Positions 1-12,780 are shown, counted from the first letter of the stretch. The stretch: DNA of 64,000 bases from Thelephora terrestris (GCA_015956445.1 WIUZ02000001.1:3348001-3412000), one strand, 5' to 3'. The notes: generated by a model not told the origin, from the letters alone. Made by a program: numbers and translations.

Positions 1-163
1 GCTGATTTTGCCTCTTCAGGAATCGGGGTTGCCACAGGCGTGGGAAGTCATTCCGCCACCCTTATTTCAGGGACCAGGGTTGCCACAGCCGTGGGAACTT
101 ACTTATTTATTTTGCCACCGTTATTCCAGGACTTGGGATGCCACAGGCGTGGGAACTCATTCC
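1..163. repeat. Short degenerate tandem repeat (about 3 units)
   Basis: Three imperfect units of roughly 45-60 bp carry the shared words 'ttgccacaggcgtgggaa' and 'ccgccaccnttattycagg'. They begin near positions 18, 67 and 127. The array may continue left of the window. No function can be assigned. Confidence 0.5.
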
Positions 164-374
164 ATGCCTCTCTGCGCTTCACCTGCTCCTTCGGCTGCCT
201 CATCCTCCCTCCTGCGCCCTTCAATCCCAACGCGTTCACAGTCCACCGGTTCCTTCTTTGTTGTCCCGGTTCTGTTCTTCTGGTGATGCGGGAAACCCTC
301 CCGTCTGTCGGTCCCACCAGCTTCCACGTTCGCTCGTTTTTCTCTCCCTCCAATCATCGTCTACCCCCATCGTT

Positions 375-1015
375 TGCTGATGCGTGTCCTCAGTCCCTTT
401 CTTACCGCCTGCATCCACTTTCCAGAGGGATCAGAGGACGTCGAACCCGTGGGGAATCATCCCGGCTGCTTCCTCCCATCGATATCCATCGGTTCGGTCA
501 TTCGTCCTTCCTTCCTTCCCATTCCTTATCCACCTCCATCGACCCCCCCAGCCTTCAAGCGCCACACTGGTCGTTCACCAACTTCAGCCCCAGCTGCTCC
601 GATGGCCTGGATCTCTTCCGATGCCACGTTGGGATGCCAATCCCATCTATTCGCCCGTTTGTAAGTCTCTCTTTTCCCCCCTCGTTTTCCATGCGTCCAT
701 CTTCTCTCTGGCCTGAGTCATTTTTTTACAGGCCATGCAACTTGGGGTCCCGAAACACGCCGGAGAACCCGGATTCACACCTCCCGCAACTCTACTCGTC
801 CACTGGTCTCAATCCGGCGTTCCGGACCTACCAAGGGTTCCCTGTCTCAGAGAAAGGTACACTTGCGACCATGTCCCATTTGCATAAACTGACCTTCATG
901 TCTTTACGCTCGTTGGCATCTCCGATGTGCCAATCATCCACCCACCCACACCGGCGCAATTACCACCGCTTTTGGCACCTCTCTGTTAACTCCCGATGAC
1001 CACTACCACCCATGC
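375..1015 (+). repeat. Dispersed exon-like repeat, copy A
   Basis: About 640 bp that recurs in inverted orientation at 11345-12025 with roughly 90% identity by eye. On the plus strand it looks like part of a gene. There is a GTAAGT donor near 661 and a TTTTTTTACAG acceptor near 731, and both are kept in the other copy. The flanking reading frames give Pro/Ser-rich translations without a recognisable domain. It may be a fragment of a multicopy fungal gene or the internal part of a transposon. I do not recognise the product. Confidence 0.5.
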
Positions 1016-1897
1016 CGTCCGTTTCCCCCGACCACTGATGCCATTATCGTCAACAACAACCCAGAACCGCTCATTTCTTGCTGCTCACCTCCCCGAACCA
1101 TTCATCACGTATTGCCACTCCGTTCGTCGGCATCAAGGTTAGGACACTTACTTCGTTCCCTTCCATTCCGCAAGTTTGTAGTGACCGTATATCTTTGATA
1201 GTTTCTTTAGACGAACGCCGTGAAGGCAACCCCTCTACATAGTTCTTACATTTCCCCATACGCCCATCTGAATTCTTTACTGCTACGTGGTTATGATGTA
1301 AGTATAGCACAAGACTCATCCGTTGTGAACCCGCAAAGCCTGCCGCTCGTAAATTTTCACTTGCTGCGGATTGGACCACGCATGCAATGTTGAGATGATG
1401 AGATGGGCGAAAGCCCTCTGTTCATTTCAGTTCAATGACATATATTTCATGTGTCCTCCAGGGACGTCTCGGCAGTATCAACATATTATCATAAATATCC
1501 GTTCTCTCCTGATCAGAATACAATAAGTCCCTATCAATATCGTTGCTCGACTTGATTTGTCCTTGAAAAAATACTCCTGTTACCGCTGCTTAAAAACTCT
1601 ATGTCGCTTGGTGCCTGCCTGGTATTTCTTCATGCCGGGTCTCACACAGGGTAGCTTTTTCAGACACTAACAATGTAATGCCCGCATTCTAGAATAACTA
1701 ATACATCTAGAATGAATAGATAAAACTTTAAAAGGGTGCGAACGAGTGACAAGAAGAAAAGATATACGTGCAGAACAAAATAAATAAACATGAGGAAAAA
1801 AACATAGGGAAAGGAAAGGGATGGAGACAGTCGATATATGTTGCAGGGCAAGAAAAGTGATATCGGAGCAAATGATGTGAAAGTGAGGGAGAGGAGC
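1016..1897. other. Non-coding stretch, nothing recognised
   Basis: It lies between the dispersed repeat and the 3' end of the minus-strand gene at 1898. It is AT-richer than its neighbours and contains no supported exon. The part from about 1640 to 1897 is probably the 3' untranslated and terminator region of the neighbouring minus-strand gene. Confidence 0.4.
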
Positions 1898-4255
1898 TTA
1901 AGCGTCGCTGGCAATCTGTTCGAGTACCCAGCACACATCGTTCACAACCAATGTATAGTCGGTTAGGTCTGTATCTGCACTGAGCGCATTTGCCCACCAC
2001 CCAAGGCATAAGATCACGAGAAACGCGCCATTGGGTCCTCCGCGATTGAAGTAGTTGAACGAGAAGTTATCTGGGAGGGGAGCATAGCTTGGTGGCCATT
2101 GCTTCCGCGTGGTTGGTTGGATTGTGAGCCACCACTTCACGACGGCCACACCGAACTCTGTGGCATCCACGTTGTCACCGCGGGAGAACTTGCGTGCCCA
2201 TTTCTGGAACTGGGCAACCTCGTTGGGCCGGTTGGAAGACGGGAGAGCTAGACGAGCGGACTTCTCATCATTAGTACAGGTACAACGGCAAGAGACGTTG
2301 AAGCGTTACCAGGTTTGGGTACCCAAGCCTTGCTTCCTGGGCAAGGAACAGGTCGATGACCTTGCCGAGACAACCATAGTAAGGCGTGTATCGAAGGAAT
2401 TCTTTCACAGCCGTGTTGAGCCAATCAGGGCGTACGTCCCCGTCTTCGTCGAGTCGGGTTGGTGGATCACTTTCTTTAAGAGCATAGATACCTAAGCGTG
2501 GAAGCATTCCGACCTCTACCTCGGCTTGATGGACAGGAGGAACAACCAGCACAGCATCATCACCAACGACGATGTCACCCACGAAGTGACCGGTGAGCTC
2601 TGGATAGTCCGTGTCGTCATCAGGAAGAGGGACACCGGAGGTGTGAGGATCATTGGAAAAAGAAATTGTCGTGTCTTGAAGATCGGCGGCATTGGAGGCG
2701 CAAAGCGCCGCGGGTCCAGAGAGGGTTGGCTCATTGATTGAGACTTGCGACGTGTCCACCTCGGGAGTTGCGGTGCAGGAAGTTTCGATGGTGGCGTCGA
2801 CTGGGGAAGTCACAACTTGGGGGAGCCCAACATTTGTCATATCCGCCAGAACCCGCTCCCTTTGATGAAGGTGGATTGGTCCTGTCTGCGTGTGTGCTTG
2901 CTTAGACAGCCGTGTTGGCCGATCGGGTCCCGTCGTGGAATCTGGGTTGACGGCGTGTGTAGAGACTCGGAAGGCACCACAGGGGTGCTGGGGGGCTCAG
3001 AGAGAGCATCTGTAATGTCCAGGACAGGATCCAAGGTGTAGTATCGTCGTTTTTCCTTCGCTACAAAAACTGGTGAGTAAGCGAAGTAAACAGCAGTGTT
3101 AGGGCGCAAGTACATACGATAGCAGAGCTTCAGGTAATCAACAAACTTTTCTGAGACCTCCGGATAAGATGTGCCACAGAACTCGGAGAACGACAGTTGT
3201 TTGTGAGTGGTGCCGGATGATTCGAATCTGCGAGTTTTTGTGAATCACCCAGCGTGAATAGGAGCAAAAGAAATAGAGATTACACAAAAGAGCCCAGCCT
3301 ACCGCCCTCGCGAACCACAGGACCGCCGACGATAATTGTTGTTTGGAACCCAAAACTGCGCAACATATTGTCGCAGAGATGTGTCAGCGCGTTGTTCATC
3401 TTGGGAAAGTTCCTAAAAGGGAAACAGGTTAGTTTAGGGCATGTTGAATACAGTCGGGAGTTGAGGTACTTACTTGTCGAAGGCCCGCATCGCTTGTATC
3501 CTCTCCTCCTCCGTGGCAAAGGTGGTGGTCGAAGCTTGTGACGAAACGGCATCGTCCCGGTCCTGATCTCTAAGTCGATCGACTTTTGCCTTAACCTCAT
3601 CAGACTCAGCCTCGTAAAGGTCACGCCCGACTTGCATCTTGAACCACAATGGTACGTTCTTTTCCATTGGCGTCATAGCCTCCCAGGCGACCTGATCTTC
3701 CCCGTTGTCGATCTCGCGAAATAGGTCAGTCTCGGGCGTCGGCGCCCACAACTTGATCACCTCCGGCTTGACCTTCGTCTCCCAGTAGAGCTTAACGTAC
3801 ATCTGGACTGGAGCCTTCTTCTTTGGTGGCCCAGCGGTAAGGTTCAGGCTAGCGGGCGAACCCTGTCCATTTCCGCCGTGCTTTGTCCGCGTTCGGTTGT
3901 GCATCCACCGGTAAATCCGCTGATTACCATCATGATTAGAACAAAGATCGCCCCTCAAACCCAAAATCACGTACTCGTTCCTCAATCTTCCGAACGATGG
4001 CGACTGCCGCGGCTTCGCGACCGCCTGCGGCCTGACGATCTTCTGCTGTAGGAGTCGGCGGCCACAGCGTGAAGTATTCCTCGTAAAGAGGAGCAAAGAA
4101 TAAGTTGAGTGTCTTCCTGTCGTGGTGACCCTTGAATATGCTGTATTTTTCTACGAGCCAGCGCCTCTGCTCGGGCGTACGCGTTGATTTCTGGTGTTGC
4201 GGAGAGTCAGAGAACCTCCAACATACACTTTGAACAATGACACGCGTACCGGCAT
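1898..4255 (-). CDS. Uncharacterised multi-exon Agaricomycete family protein
   Basis: The gene reads as several exons on the minus strand. The start is chosen at 4255: ATG-CCG is followed at once by a GTACGC intron, and the next exon (from 4190) continues KSTRTPEQRRWLVEKY. Later parts include a WMHNRTR motif near 3900, an 'APVQMYVKLYWETKVKPEV' block, exons at 3470 and ~3405 joined over a GTAAGT...TTTTAG intron, and a C-terminal exon ending at 1898. That last exon has 'RPNEVAQFQKWAR' and 'VKWWLTIQPTTRKQW'. This order, a TPEQ start, a W--N-TR motif, an RP-EV--W block and a WW--IQP-R block, is what I recall from a large uncharacterised mushroom family. The WxHNRTR segment loosely resembles a homeodomain recognition helix, which is only a suggestion. 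One frame change near 2840 probably hides another intron. Function unknown. Confidence 0.6.
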
Positions 4256-4559
4256 TGAACGAGTGTGAGTAGTCGTGATAAAAAAGCTGGAGGGTAAAAT
4301 GAACTAACATGTTTCCCAGCCCCCGAACCCCTTTTATCGGGCGAGGCTAAACAAGGCAATCTTGGGAGCCATGCTTCTGGCCACGGTTTCCCAACCGTCT
4401 ATCGCGCCAGGAGTCCGGTCCCTCTAAGGCACAGTCCAAAATCACAACGTCCATGAACCCACGCTGGGTTCTTGCCGTGACGGGCGGAGTAAGTTTTTCC
4501 ATTCGATTTTCAACACAATTTCCACCTCATCTATCGACCAACCCACTTCCCCCTTCGCA

Positions 4560-5243
4560 ATGGCCGATTCCCCTGATTCCCCTGTTGGCCTCGCAATCTT
4601 GAGAGCCCTCCGATCATCGCTGAGACTTGTGGGCAGTTCAACAGAACTGCTCACTGTTTCCCAGCTCCTTGCGGCCAGGCACGACCTTCGCGAAACGTTG
4701 GCCATTGTCAACGCGCAAATTCAAGCCCAACATTCTGGTTTGTTGATAGGGAATCCTCTTGAGTATGTCGCAGCTAACCCCTGTTTTGCAGATGATAAGA
4801 AATTGGTCATTGACCTGTCCGACTGGGAAACGTCATCGGATGAAGGTGAAAGACCCAATGGACACATTCTGGGCTGTGAGTATTTCACTCTTTCCAGCTC
4901 TTACGCGTCTATCTCACAAGAATTGTAGCTGCCGAGCAAGAAAAAGGACCCGATTGCTCCGCATCAGCCCCTAGTCCCGCTCCTTGCTTAGCGGACCAAA
5001 CAGCAATGGGTTAGTCCTCAAGACGAACGCCGTACCAAGGCTGCAATATGTGAGTCTCTTCTTGCCTCTCATTTGCTTCGGCAATCCTCATGTGTTGGTA
5101 GTCCCTCACCTACTCGTGTTGCTGTGGGCGTCTCTTGAACCGTGGCACCAAGTGAACACAAAGGCCTGGTACGGGGTCGTTTGCCATCTGGCGTTCCTTT
5201 TGTGGCGAAGTCCTACAGTTGGCGGGTCGGCGCACTAGCATAG
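4560..5243 (+). CDS. Small uncharacterised protein, divergent partner of the 1898-4255 gene
   Basis: The ATG at 4560 opens MADSPDSPVGLAILRALRSS. Exon 1 ends at 4737 (donor GTTTGT), exon 2 is 4792-4875 (acceptor TTTTGCAG, donor GTGAGT), and exon 3 starts at 4929 after TTGTAG. The phases join cleanly into an acidic stretch with DDKKLVIDLSDWETSSDE. Later exons up to about 5243 are uncertain; a plausible last piece reads GRLPSGVPFVAKSYSW. Its ATG lies about 300 bp from that of the minus-strand gene, so the two may share a bidirectional promoter. Mushroom genomes often carry such small acidic genes beside the large family, so the pair may belong together. No domain recognised. Confidence 0.5.
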
Positions 5244-5816
5244 TCCATTTTTTCTCTCTACAGCACCTCAAAATATAACATATGTTTGTCCCCAAACCCC
5301 GAGTGAGGAACACTGTAAATATACTAGGTTTATCCCATACTGAAACCCGGTATGGGAATGATAATAGCGGTGACATCATGCTCGCTCTCACTCATACTGA
5401 GTAAAACCGCGGGATGAAAAAACGAGACATATCTGAGAACATTTTTTACAGAAATACGGATTCGTCTGGTAGCTACTAACATAAATTATCTATCCCACGT
5501 GTTCTAAAGCCCTCGAGTTGTTGTGGTGTTTGAGGAATGAATGCGACCGACATAGTTCGGGTCGACGTGCACAATCGTTAATCGTTCGCAATCGCGTGTT
5601 GAGATCTGGGTCAGTATGTGCTCAGTACCTTCGTCGTCTCGAAGGTAAATGCTTATCCCACTTGTAAAGTTAAACTGACCATAGTTTATTCTGAATATCG
5701 TCTATATTTGGAAAAATCAGAAGCGATTATCTCGTATCGTAGCTGTTGCCTCGAGGCGAAGACGTGGCGACTCATATCAATCGCCACACTTCATTACTTT
5801 CTTCCACATCCCCACC
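5244..5816. other. Upstream region of KDZ gene 1
   Basis: No supported exon. It holds the 5' region of the transposase gene starting at 5817. I searched by eye for terminal inverted repeats that would mark the left end of a KDZ element and found none shared with the upstream region of the second KDZ gene. Confidence 0.35.
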
Positions 5817-8800
5817 ATGTTGAAGCGAGAAGGCGCGTCAATCCGCAGCGGCAACCACAAAGTCAAGAAGCGCAAGGGTGTCAAGATTCGCAGTACTATT
5901 ATCCCGGACTCCGACGAAGAAAATCCGCCTTTGAACGCCAACCACTGGGGGCAAGGGGTCACTTACCCAGCGATTACATTGTGATTACATTGTGATTTTT
6001 TAGGCAATGTGTTCAGCCTGTGGCCAGGAGGTACATGTTTAGTTCTTTTACAAAGTATCCATCAATGTGACCACAATGTGGCCAGTGGGTCCATCTTGAT
6101 CACTTTTACAAAGTACCCATCAAATCGATCACAATGTGCCCTGTGGGTCCATGCAGGATACATTGTAAAAGTATCCATCAAAGTGGCCACTGGGCACTTT
6201 GTGAAAGAAACCCCTGGGTTCTTTCACAATTTCACTTACAATGTGTCCAGCATACACCTGAGCCACTCATTGAGAGTTCTTTCATAAAGTATCCAGCAAT
6301 GTGTCCACAGAGTATTCAACCAGATACTCAATGGTTTCTTTGAGAGTTTGTTGTGAAATCCAACCACATTGAGAGTTCATTGTGAAAACATTAAGAAGAA
6401 CCCCCTGGGGACATTGTGGTTGCATTGCTGGGTACTTTTTGAAAGAACTCTCAATGAGTGGCTCAGGCACCCAGTAGGATACATCGTAAACAATATTGTG
6501 AAAGAAAACCCTGGTTTCTTTCACAAAGTGCCCAGTGGCCACTTTGATGGATACTTTTACAATGTATCCTGCATGGACCCACAGGGCACATTGTGATCGA
6601 TTTGATGGGTACTTTGTAAAAGTGATCAAGATGGACCCACTGGCCACATTGTGGTCACATTGATGGGTACTTTGTAAAAGAACTCAACATGTACCTCCTG
6701 GCCACAGGCTGAACACATTGCCTAAAAAATCACAATGTAATCACAATGTAACCGCTGGGTAAGTGACCCCTTGCCCCCAGTGAACACTGAGTACGCGCGG
6801 TTGGTTCGGACACGTGTAACGGCATCAGGGAAGGTTGGGAGTATCACCACAAGCAGTCTTCCAATTGTAGAAGCAGCAGGCAACATCCCGAATCCCCCAC
6901 CGGAAGTGGACGTTGGCCACACCATTGATACGGTTGCTGAAGACACCACTGTGTCGGTATTCCCTATAGCTCAGAAGAGAAAGAAGCCGAGGCGGAAGAG
7001 GGGAAACGACAGTGTAAGTCCCCCAGAAGAGCTGCCCTCGTCCTCTTGACTCACCAACACTTTAGACCAAGATGCAATCGTGGCTCGATGTGCGATCTGC
7101 CGTGCTCGACGAGATCGTTAGCCTCGATGGGCCAGGTGACACTCAGGCCGATTTCTGCAGCTTGTGCATGGGCCACAAGGAGACGCCTCTGTACCGCTGC
7201 CTTGAATGTGCCCACGGCTTACTTTTCTGTGGTGAATGCGCCGTCAAATCACACCAAACATTGCCACTGCACCGCTTAGAGGTATGTGATACAAACACTC
7301 TCCTTCATCATGCTCACTCACGCCATTCGCAGTGTTGGAAGGATGGGTTTTTTGACCGGGCGTCCCTCCATTCCCTCGGATATGTTTGTCATCTTGGGCA
7401 TGGCGGTGCCGCCTGTCCTGTGGGCTCACAGCCCCTCAATCTTCTCGTCATCGATACCAATGGCTGGCACAGACTACAAGTTGAATTCTGTGGCTGTGGT
7501 TCACGCCCCGAACAGTATCGTCAACTGCTGCGAATGCGCTGGTACCCAGCATCCTTCAACCGCCCCCGAACTGCGTTCTCCTTCGATCTTCTCGAGACGT
7601 ACCACAAAGTAACGCTCCAAGGAAAACTCAACCTCTATGATTTCTATCTCGCAATCCTTCACAAATCAGACAATCAAGGACGGTCAAAACAAGTGGTAAG
7701 AAATCTCTGTCAGTGACCCAATCATCGCTGCTCACGAACGCAAATAGTACCGATATCATGAGATATCCCGTTGCATGCGCCAGTGGAAGCACCTCAAGAG
7801 CATCAAACGGGGCGGTGGCGCGCATCAAGCATTTCCCCTTTCGGAAACAATGTCTGGTTTGTTTGCGATCGAGTGTCCCGCCTGCCCCCATCCTGGACGG
7901 AATCTCCCAGACGATTGGGATAGTGTGTGTGGGGCTAATGAGTGCGAGAGTCTATCCTGTGGTATGCGACATATGCTAACTTGTTCAAAAGGTGGATCTA
8001 TGCGCAGTTCATAGCCGTAGATGCCAATTTCAAGCTCAAGTCGAAGAATCGCCAAATCAAGGACCCAGAACTTGGCTCTGGGTGGTCTTATTTCGTCGAA
8101 AATGCGGCATATACCCGCCACGTTGCAGCCAATCCCCAAGAAAAAGACGTACGTATATTTCAAAGATCAAGGGATATGTTTTGATCTCGTCTCTAGGTTA
8201 CAAGCTGTGGCAGTGAATTTCACGCCGTAAATCAGGCAAACTCACGTGGCGGCAAAGACTATATTGCCAGCGGTGTCGTTAAGGCGGTATGTGCGCGACA
8301 CTGCTTCGTCCTCCCTAATGCTGTGGGGGATTTGCAACGTGGAGAGCGGTAAGCGGCTCTATTCATTGTCCCCGAGACCTCACTAATAACTCTTCTAGGT
8401 ACATTAACACTGATTACATTGTCGCTGCATACCTCAAGCGTTGTGAAGTTCGCGACATCAAGATTTCTTACGACATCGCATGCAAGTGGTCGGTCAACCT
8501 CCACACCCGATTTGCAACCTACCATGAAGATGTCGACCTAACAGCGTTCTCCCTCACGTTCCTCGTTCCCAAGTTTCACCTACCAGCCCATGGCCTGAAG
8601 TGCCAGGCCCGTTATTCCTTCAACTACACCCGTGGAGTGGGACGCACGCATGGTGAAACAGTGGAGCAAGAGTGGGCTTACATCAACCTCGCTGCCCTAT
8701 CCACACGAGAGATGGGACCTGGTGCACGTCACGCCGCGCTTGACGACAGCTGGGGTGGTTGGAACTGGAAGAAGGTATTAGGATTAGGTGAGCGTGCACA

Positions 8801-10473
8801 ACCACATTGCCAGGCTTATGATATACTGACCCGCACCACCGGTAGGTTCATTGCTCGAAAAAAGCCTCTCCAAAGCGGTCGAGATGGCATCGAAGCAGCG
8901 CCAGGTTGCCAATGATTTTACGGCGACGTTCCCTCGTGAGACGGTGCAAGATTGGAGTCGCATGGTCAAGGAATGGGAGGCCGACCACTCGTACCCCAAT
9001 CCATATGTCTCGAGAGACCGAGGTAACATTTCTACACCGCATGTAGGTCGAACGTCTCTGACCGTTCATTTTACCAGTATCGAAGGTATCCGAGGTTCGG
9101 CTGCGCCTCACCCAGGAAGAGGTCGGAGAGGCGGAAAGAGGGAATGAACCACTGCACAAGGTTTCGTCATCAGTCTTTGTCCGCGCGGGCCTCGAACTTG
9201 AGGATCAACAGTACGGCTCTGTTATGATTGGTATTTCTAGTATCTAACCTAATCTTTGCATAGGTACGCGCTGCAGTCTGCGTTCACAGCAAATGTACAG
9301 TCCAACACCCAGAAAGCAACCCTCCTTGAGCGCCGAGTCGCACTTCTGCACCAGGTCAAGAAGTGGCGCGACTTGCAGATGATCTACATGCCTGGGGTAT
9401 TTGATCCGAGTGCCTCCGACCCAGAAACCTCGCGAAGGGAGAAGCTTAAACCGGAATCTGTCAAACTATGGTTACCCTCCCAGCTCGAAGACGCTGCCGA
9501 ACGTGTTTCCCTCTGTGCTGCTGGTGTCGTTAACGCCGAGAAGGACCTTCGATTTGGGCAGCTTCAAGATTCCCTCGAAGACCTTCACAGAGCACGGCGC
9601 GTTCGTTATGGACTCATCCTGTATCACAGGGTTCAGCTCGCGGGTGAAGGCCAGAAGACACAAACCAAGTCTCGAGCTGCCATGCAAACGCTCCAAGACC
9701 GGATCGATAAGTCGGCCCGACGTTACCGCATTGCTCGCAACGCCCTCCTTCAGCTGGATCCTGGAGGAGACTGGGAGAATCTGTACCCCCCTCTGATGGA
9801 TACCGATAACCGAGGCCCTGGGAAGGAGCCAGAAGAGGTTAGTGCCTCTGATGGTCAATATGCTCCGTCGTGGATCTGGCATTCGAGCACTACCGTCGTT
9901 TCTCCAGATGAGGTGAATGAAGATATGCGAGTTGAATGGGCCCAGTGCGCAGCCCGCGCAGATCGCTGGGAAGAAGAGGTGACTTTGCTGCAGGAGGAAA
10001 TGAGGCGGGTTGTTCAGTTTTTGGAATGGAGATCTCGCGACTGGCTTTCAAAAGTGGACCCAAGACCAGGAACCATCACATCCGCCGTTTGTGCTGGAAT
10101 TTCGGCCTATGCTAAAAAGCAGGGATCAGTCTTCCACAACCTTGCCATCAGGTTCTGCCAGCGCTGGTATCTGACACTTCTCCCCCTCTCTCTCCCTCAC
10201 GCCTGGGCCGCGGAGTTCTTGAACAAACATGGTGCACCGCTCGTTAATTCAGACTTCAAGAAACGAAACCCGGGTTCTCAAGGTTCAGACCACCTCGTCC
10301 CCATCGTGTGTCCTCCCGCTCAGTCACTTCCTCCAACCATTGCCTCCGATATTTTACCACGTTCATCCAACGCCGAGACAACCGATCGCGATGTCCAGAT
10401 TATCTCCGACTTAGAAGATTCTGCTGAGTCTGATGAGTCCGGATCGGACTCTTCCGGTAGCTGGGTTGAATGA
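5817..10473 (+). CDS. KDZ transposase gene 1 with CxC2 cysteine cluster; exon 1 split by a foldback element
   Basis: Transposase of the fungal Kyakuja-Dileera-Zisupton group, expected to cut and paste DNA in the nucleus. Exon 1 starts MLKREGAS at 5817 and is basic. It is interrupted after codon 42 by the 840-bp element at 5943-6782 and resumes at 6783-7013. Exon 2 (7066-7281, 216 nt) has the Cys/His cluster CSLC-(x)-CLEC-(x)-CGEC-SHQTLPLH. Exons 3 and 4 start at 7333 and 7748. The catalytic core follows: D near 8020 in FIAVDANFK, D near 8472 in ISYDIACKW, then GRTHGE-E-EWA near 8650. The C-terminal half is coiled-coil-like, with an acidic tail ending at 10473. The insertion puts a stop codon just after codon 42. 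A shortened protein starting at ATG 7072 would still keep the cysteine cluster and the core. At least eight introns are implied; those near 7925-7991 and after 8145 are only approximately placed. Confidence 0.88.
5943..6782. mobile_element. CACTG foldback element 1 (non-autonomous, 840 bp)
   Basis: It begins CACTGGGGGCAAGGGGTCA and ends with the exact inverse. It is flanked by AAC on both sides (5940-5942, 6783-6785), a 3-bp target duplication. The two halves are near-complete inverse complements around a centre near 6360-6410, so the whole element can fold. It is rich in the words ACATTGTG and CACAATGT. Its short open frames are by-products of the palindrome. It sits inside exon 1 of KDZ gene 1. 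Confidence 0.9.
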
Positions 10474-11344
10474 TACCATTTGCGTTGTTTGCTTGCCTCT
10501 ATGCCTGTCCCCCGTGTCCCCGTATATTTCCCATCAATGACAATTGCAATGATCACATTTTATTGTGGTGTGAGTTGAACGTTAACTCCTGTCTCGGGCG
10601 TATGTGGAACGAGGACATGCCCGTGTACAAAAGGGGGAGTTATGCTAGCGAAGTGGTAAGTTTTCTAGATGGAAGAGCGAGGGAGCCCCATGTCCGAAGC
10701 GAGATAAATTTGATGACATTGCATCAGTCGCAGTGTTTGCGGGTAGCCGGGTAGGGTACAGATTGAAGAATGTGAAATATTGATGCGAGTCGGCAGAGGG
10801 GTCTGGTGTTTCGTCATCCATTTCTCACACAAGATCATTGTCACTTGTCATCCATAATTAGAGTTAAATGAAAAACCGGGCCGACTTTCATCATTGCGTG
10901 AGAAAATAGGGACAGTTTCTAGAAAGGGTGAACCCTTGGTGCGAACGACCGCCGGCGTTGATACGAGTTGTGTGAAATAAAACTATCGTCCTAAAACTAT
11001 CGCCCTAAAACTATTGTTCTAATGAAACACGAAAGCCAGGGGAGAGGAGGGAATCAAAACTATGGAATGCTTGATGGGTGAACAAAAAAGACGTGCGTCT
11101 GCATGTCAAATGATGTGCCAATGTTGGGATCTGAGGGGGTTAGGACTGCACGAGATGTGAACCTGTTAGCAAGGAGAGGCAGTAGACGTGATAGAGAAGG
11201 GATGTGGAGAAAAGATACCACAACGAACCCGGTACAAGTCTGTTTTCTATGACAGGCGCTGGAACGGCTGGCGAATGGTCAGGAGTGGGTGATTCTGGGC
11301 GGTTCTCAATGCAAACAGCATTTGAGGTGGGGAGGAATGGGTGG
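10474..11344. other. Intergenic region with a short 15-bp tandem repeat
   Basis: This is the 3' flank of KDZ gene 1. At 10980-11022 three units of about 15 bp ('taaaactatcgycct' type) follow one another. No supported exon. A KDZ element right end could lie here, but no terminal repeat was identified. Confidence 0.45.
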
Positions 11345-12025
11345 CATGGGTGGTAGTGGTCGTCAGGAGTTGACGGAAAGGTACCAAAAGCGGCAGTAAT
11401 CGCGCTGGGGTGCGTGGGTGGATGATGAGCACATCCGAGGTGCCAACGAGCAAATTTCACTGAAATACACGGAGGTCAGTTGATGCGAATGGGACATGGC
11501 CGCAAATTTACCTTTCTGTGGGACGGGGAACTCTTGGTAGGTCCAGAACGCCGGATTGAGACCAGTGGACGAGTAGAGTTGCGGGAGGTGTGAATCCGGG
11601 TTTTCCGGCGTGTTTCGGGACCCCAAGTTGCACGGCCTGTAAAAAAATGACTCAGGCCAGAGAGAAGATGGACGCACGGAAAACGAGGGGGAAAAGAGAG
11701 AGACTTACAAACGGGCGAATAGACGAGATTGGCATCCCAATGTGGCATCGGAAGAGATCCAGGCCATCGGAGCAGCTGGGGCTGAAGTTGGTGAACGACC
11801 AGTGTGGTGCTTGAAGGCTGGGGGGGGTCGATGGAGGTGGATAAGGAATGGGAAGGTTTGAAGGAAGGAAGGAAGGAAGGAAGAAGGACGAACAACCGAG
11901 CCAATGGATATCGATGGGAGGAAGCAGCCGGGATCATTTCCCACGGGTTCAACGTCCTCTGATCCCCCTGGAAAGGGGATGCAGGCGGTAAGGAAGGGAC
12001 TGAGGACACGAATCAGCAAACATGG
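11345..12025 (-). repeat. Dispersed exon-like repeat, copy B (inverse of 375-1015)
   Basis: The reverse complement matches 375-1015 over essentially its full length, including the intron donor and acceptor. A (GGAA)n run at 11864-11885 is longer than in copy A. Frames on the minus strand resemble those of copy A but are broken differently. Together the copies bracket 10.3 kb that includes the hypothetical gene pair and KDZ gene 1. Confidence 0.55.
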
Positions 12026-12104
12026 AGGAGAGGAATAAGGGGAGGGGGAGGGAGGGGAGGGGAGGGCAAGGAGCAAGCGGGAGCGAGAAGAAAACGGGAA
12101 GGGA

Positions 12105-12505
12105 TACAATATCCCGCGCCTAAAAGAGACGGGAGGAAAAGCGGGCCGCTAGCGGCAGGATTCCTAAAAAGGAAGGAAGAGGGCAGGTTTGCAGGGCGGG
12201 ATTCATCTAACAGTTCACACGGTTCACGCGGTCGGGATACCGTCCCGATGGCGGCAGCGCGAGCACAACCGCGTTCGGGATCAAAACTGGCGGGTTTGCG
12301 GGTATAATATCCTGCCCCTGCAGGAGGCGGGAGGAAAAGCGGGCCGCCAGCGGCAGGATTACTGAAAAAGGGAGGAAGCGGGAGGGCGGGCTTGCAGGGC
12401 GGGATCAATCCAACAGTTCACCCGGCTGACGCGGTCGCGAATGCCGTCCCGATGACGGCAGCACGAGCGCAACCGCATTCGGCATCAGACCCGGAACAAC
12501 GGTAG
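12105..12505. repeat. Two-unit tandem duplication of about 200 bp
   Basis: The words 'gggaggaaaagcgggccgc' (12131 and 12329) and 'agcggcaggatt' recur at a spacing of ~198 bp. The downstream segments 'cagttcac...cggtcg' and 'ccgtcccgatg' recur too. The units differ by scattered substitutions. Non-coding as far as can be seen. Confidence 0.7.
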
Positions 12506-12780
12506 GGGCAGTGGCTGGGTTCAGGGGTGGGAATGAGCTGGGAGAATCTCATGTTATCATGATAACTATGAGATTGATAAAATCGATGTTATCATACTTT
12601 ACTCAGTAAAAAGTGGTTACCAGTAGTGGCTATGCCCAGTGCGATCTCACGAGATATATACTTCCGAGGTAGAATACCACTTGTGTAGTGCCTACATGCA
12701 GGTTACACCAGTTGGTGAGTATTCGTACCACTGGAACCACACGTCCGCATATCAAAAAGTTTCCAATGGCCGGGATTGAG
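12506..12780. other. Intergenic, small perfect palindrome
   Basis: At about 12553-12566 the 14-mer GTTATCATGATAAC is its own inverse complement, and 'gatgttatcat' recurs nearby at 12585. Nothing else is recognised before the minus-strand gene end at 12781. Confidence 0.35.

Noticed and set aside
40-999. Single 319-codon gene through the left-edge repeat
   Set aside because: The frame crosses a good GTAAGT...ACAG intron and is broken in the inverted copy at 11345-12025. The composition is typical of non-coding read-through.
6009-6647. Open frames such as MASGSILITFTKYPSNRSQ inside the foldback elements
   Set aside because: The same peptide appears on both strands because the element is a palindrome, and it recurs in element 2. 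It is a by-product, not a gene.
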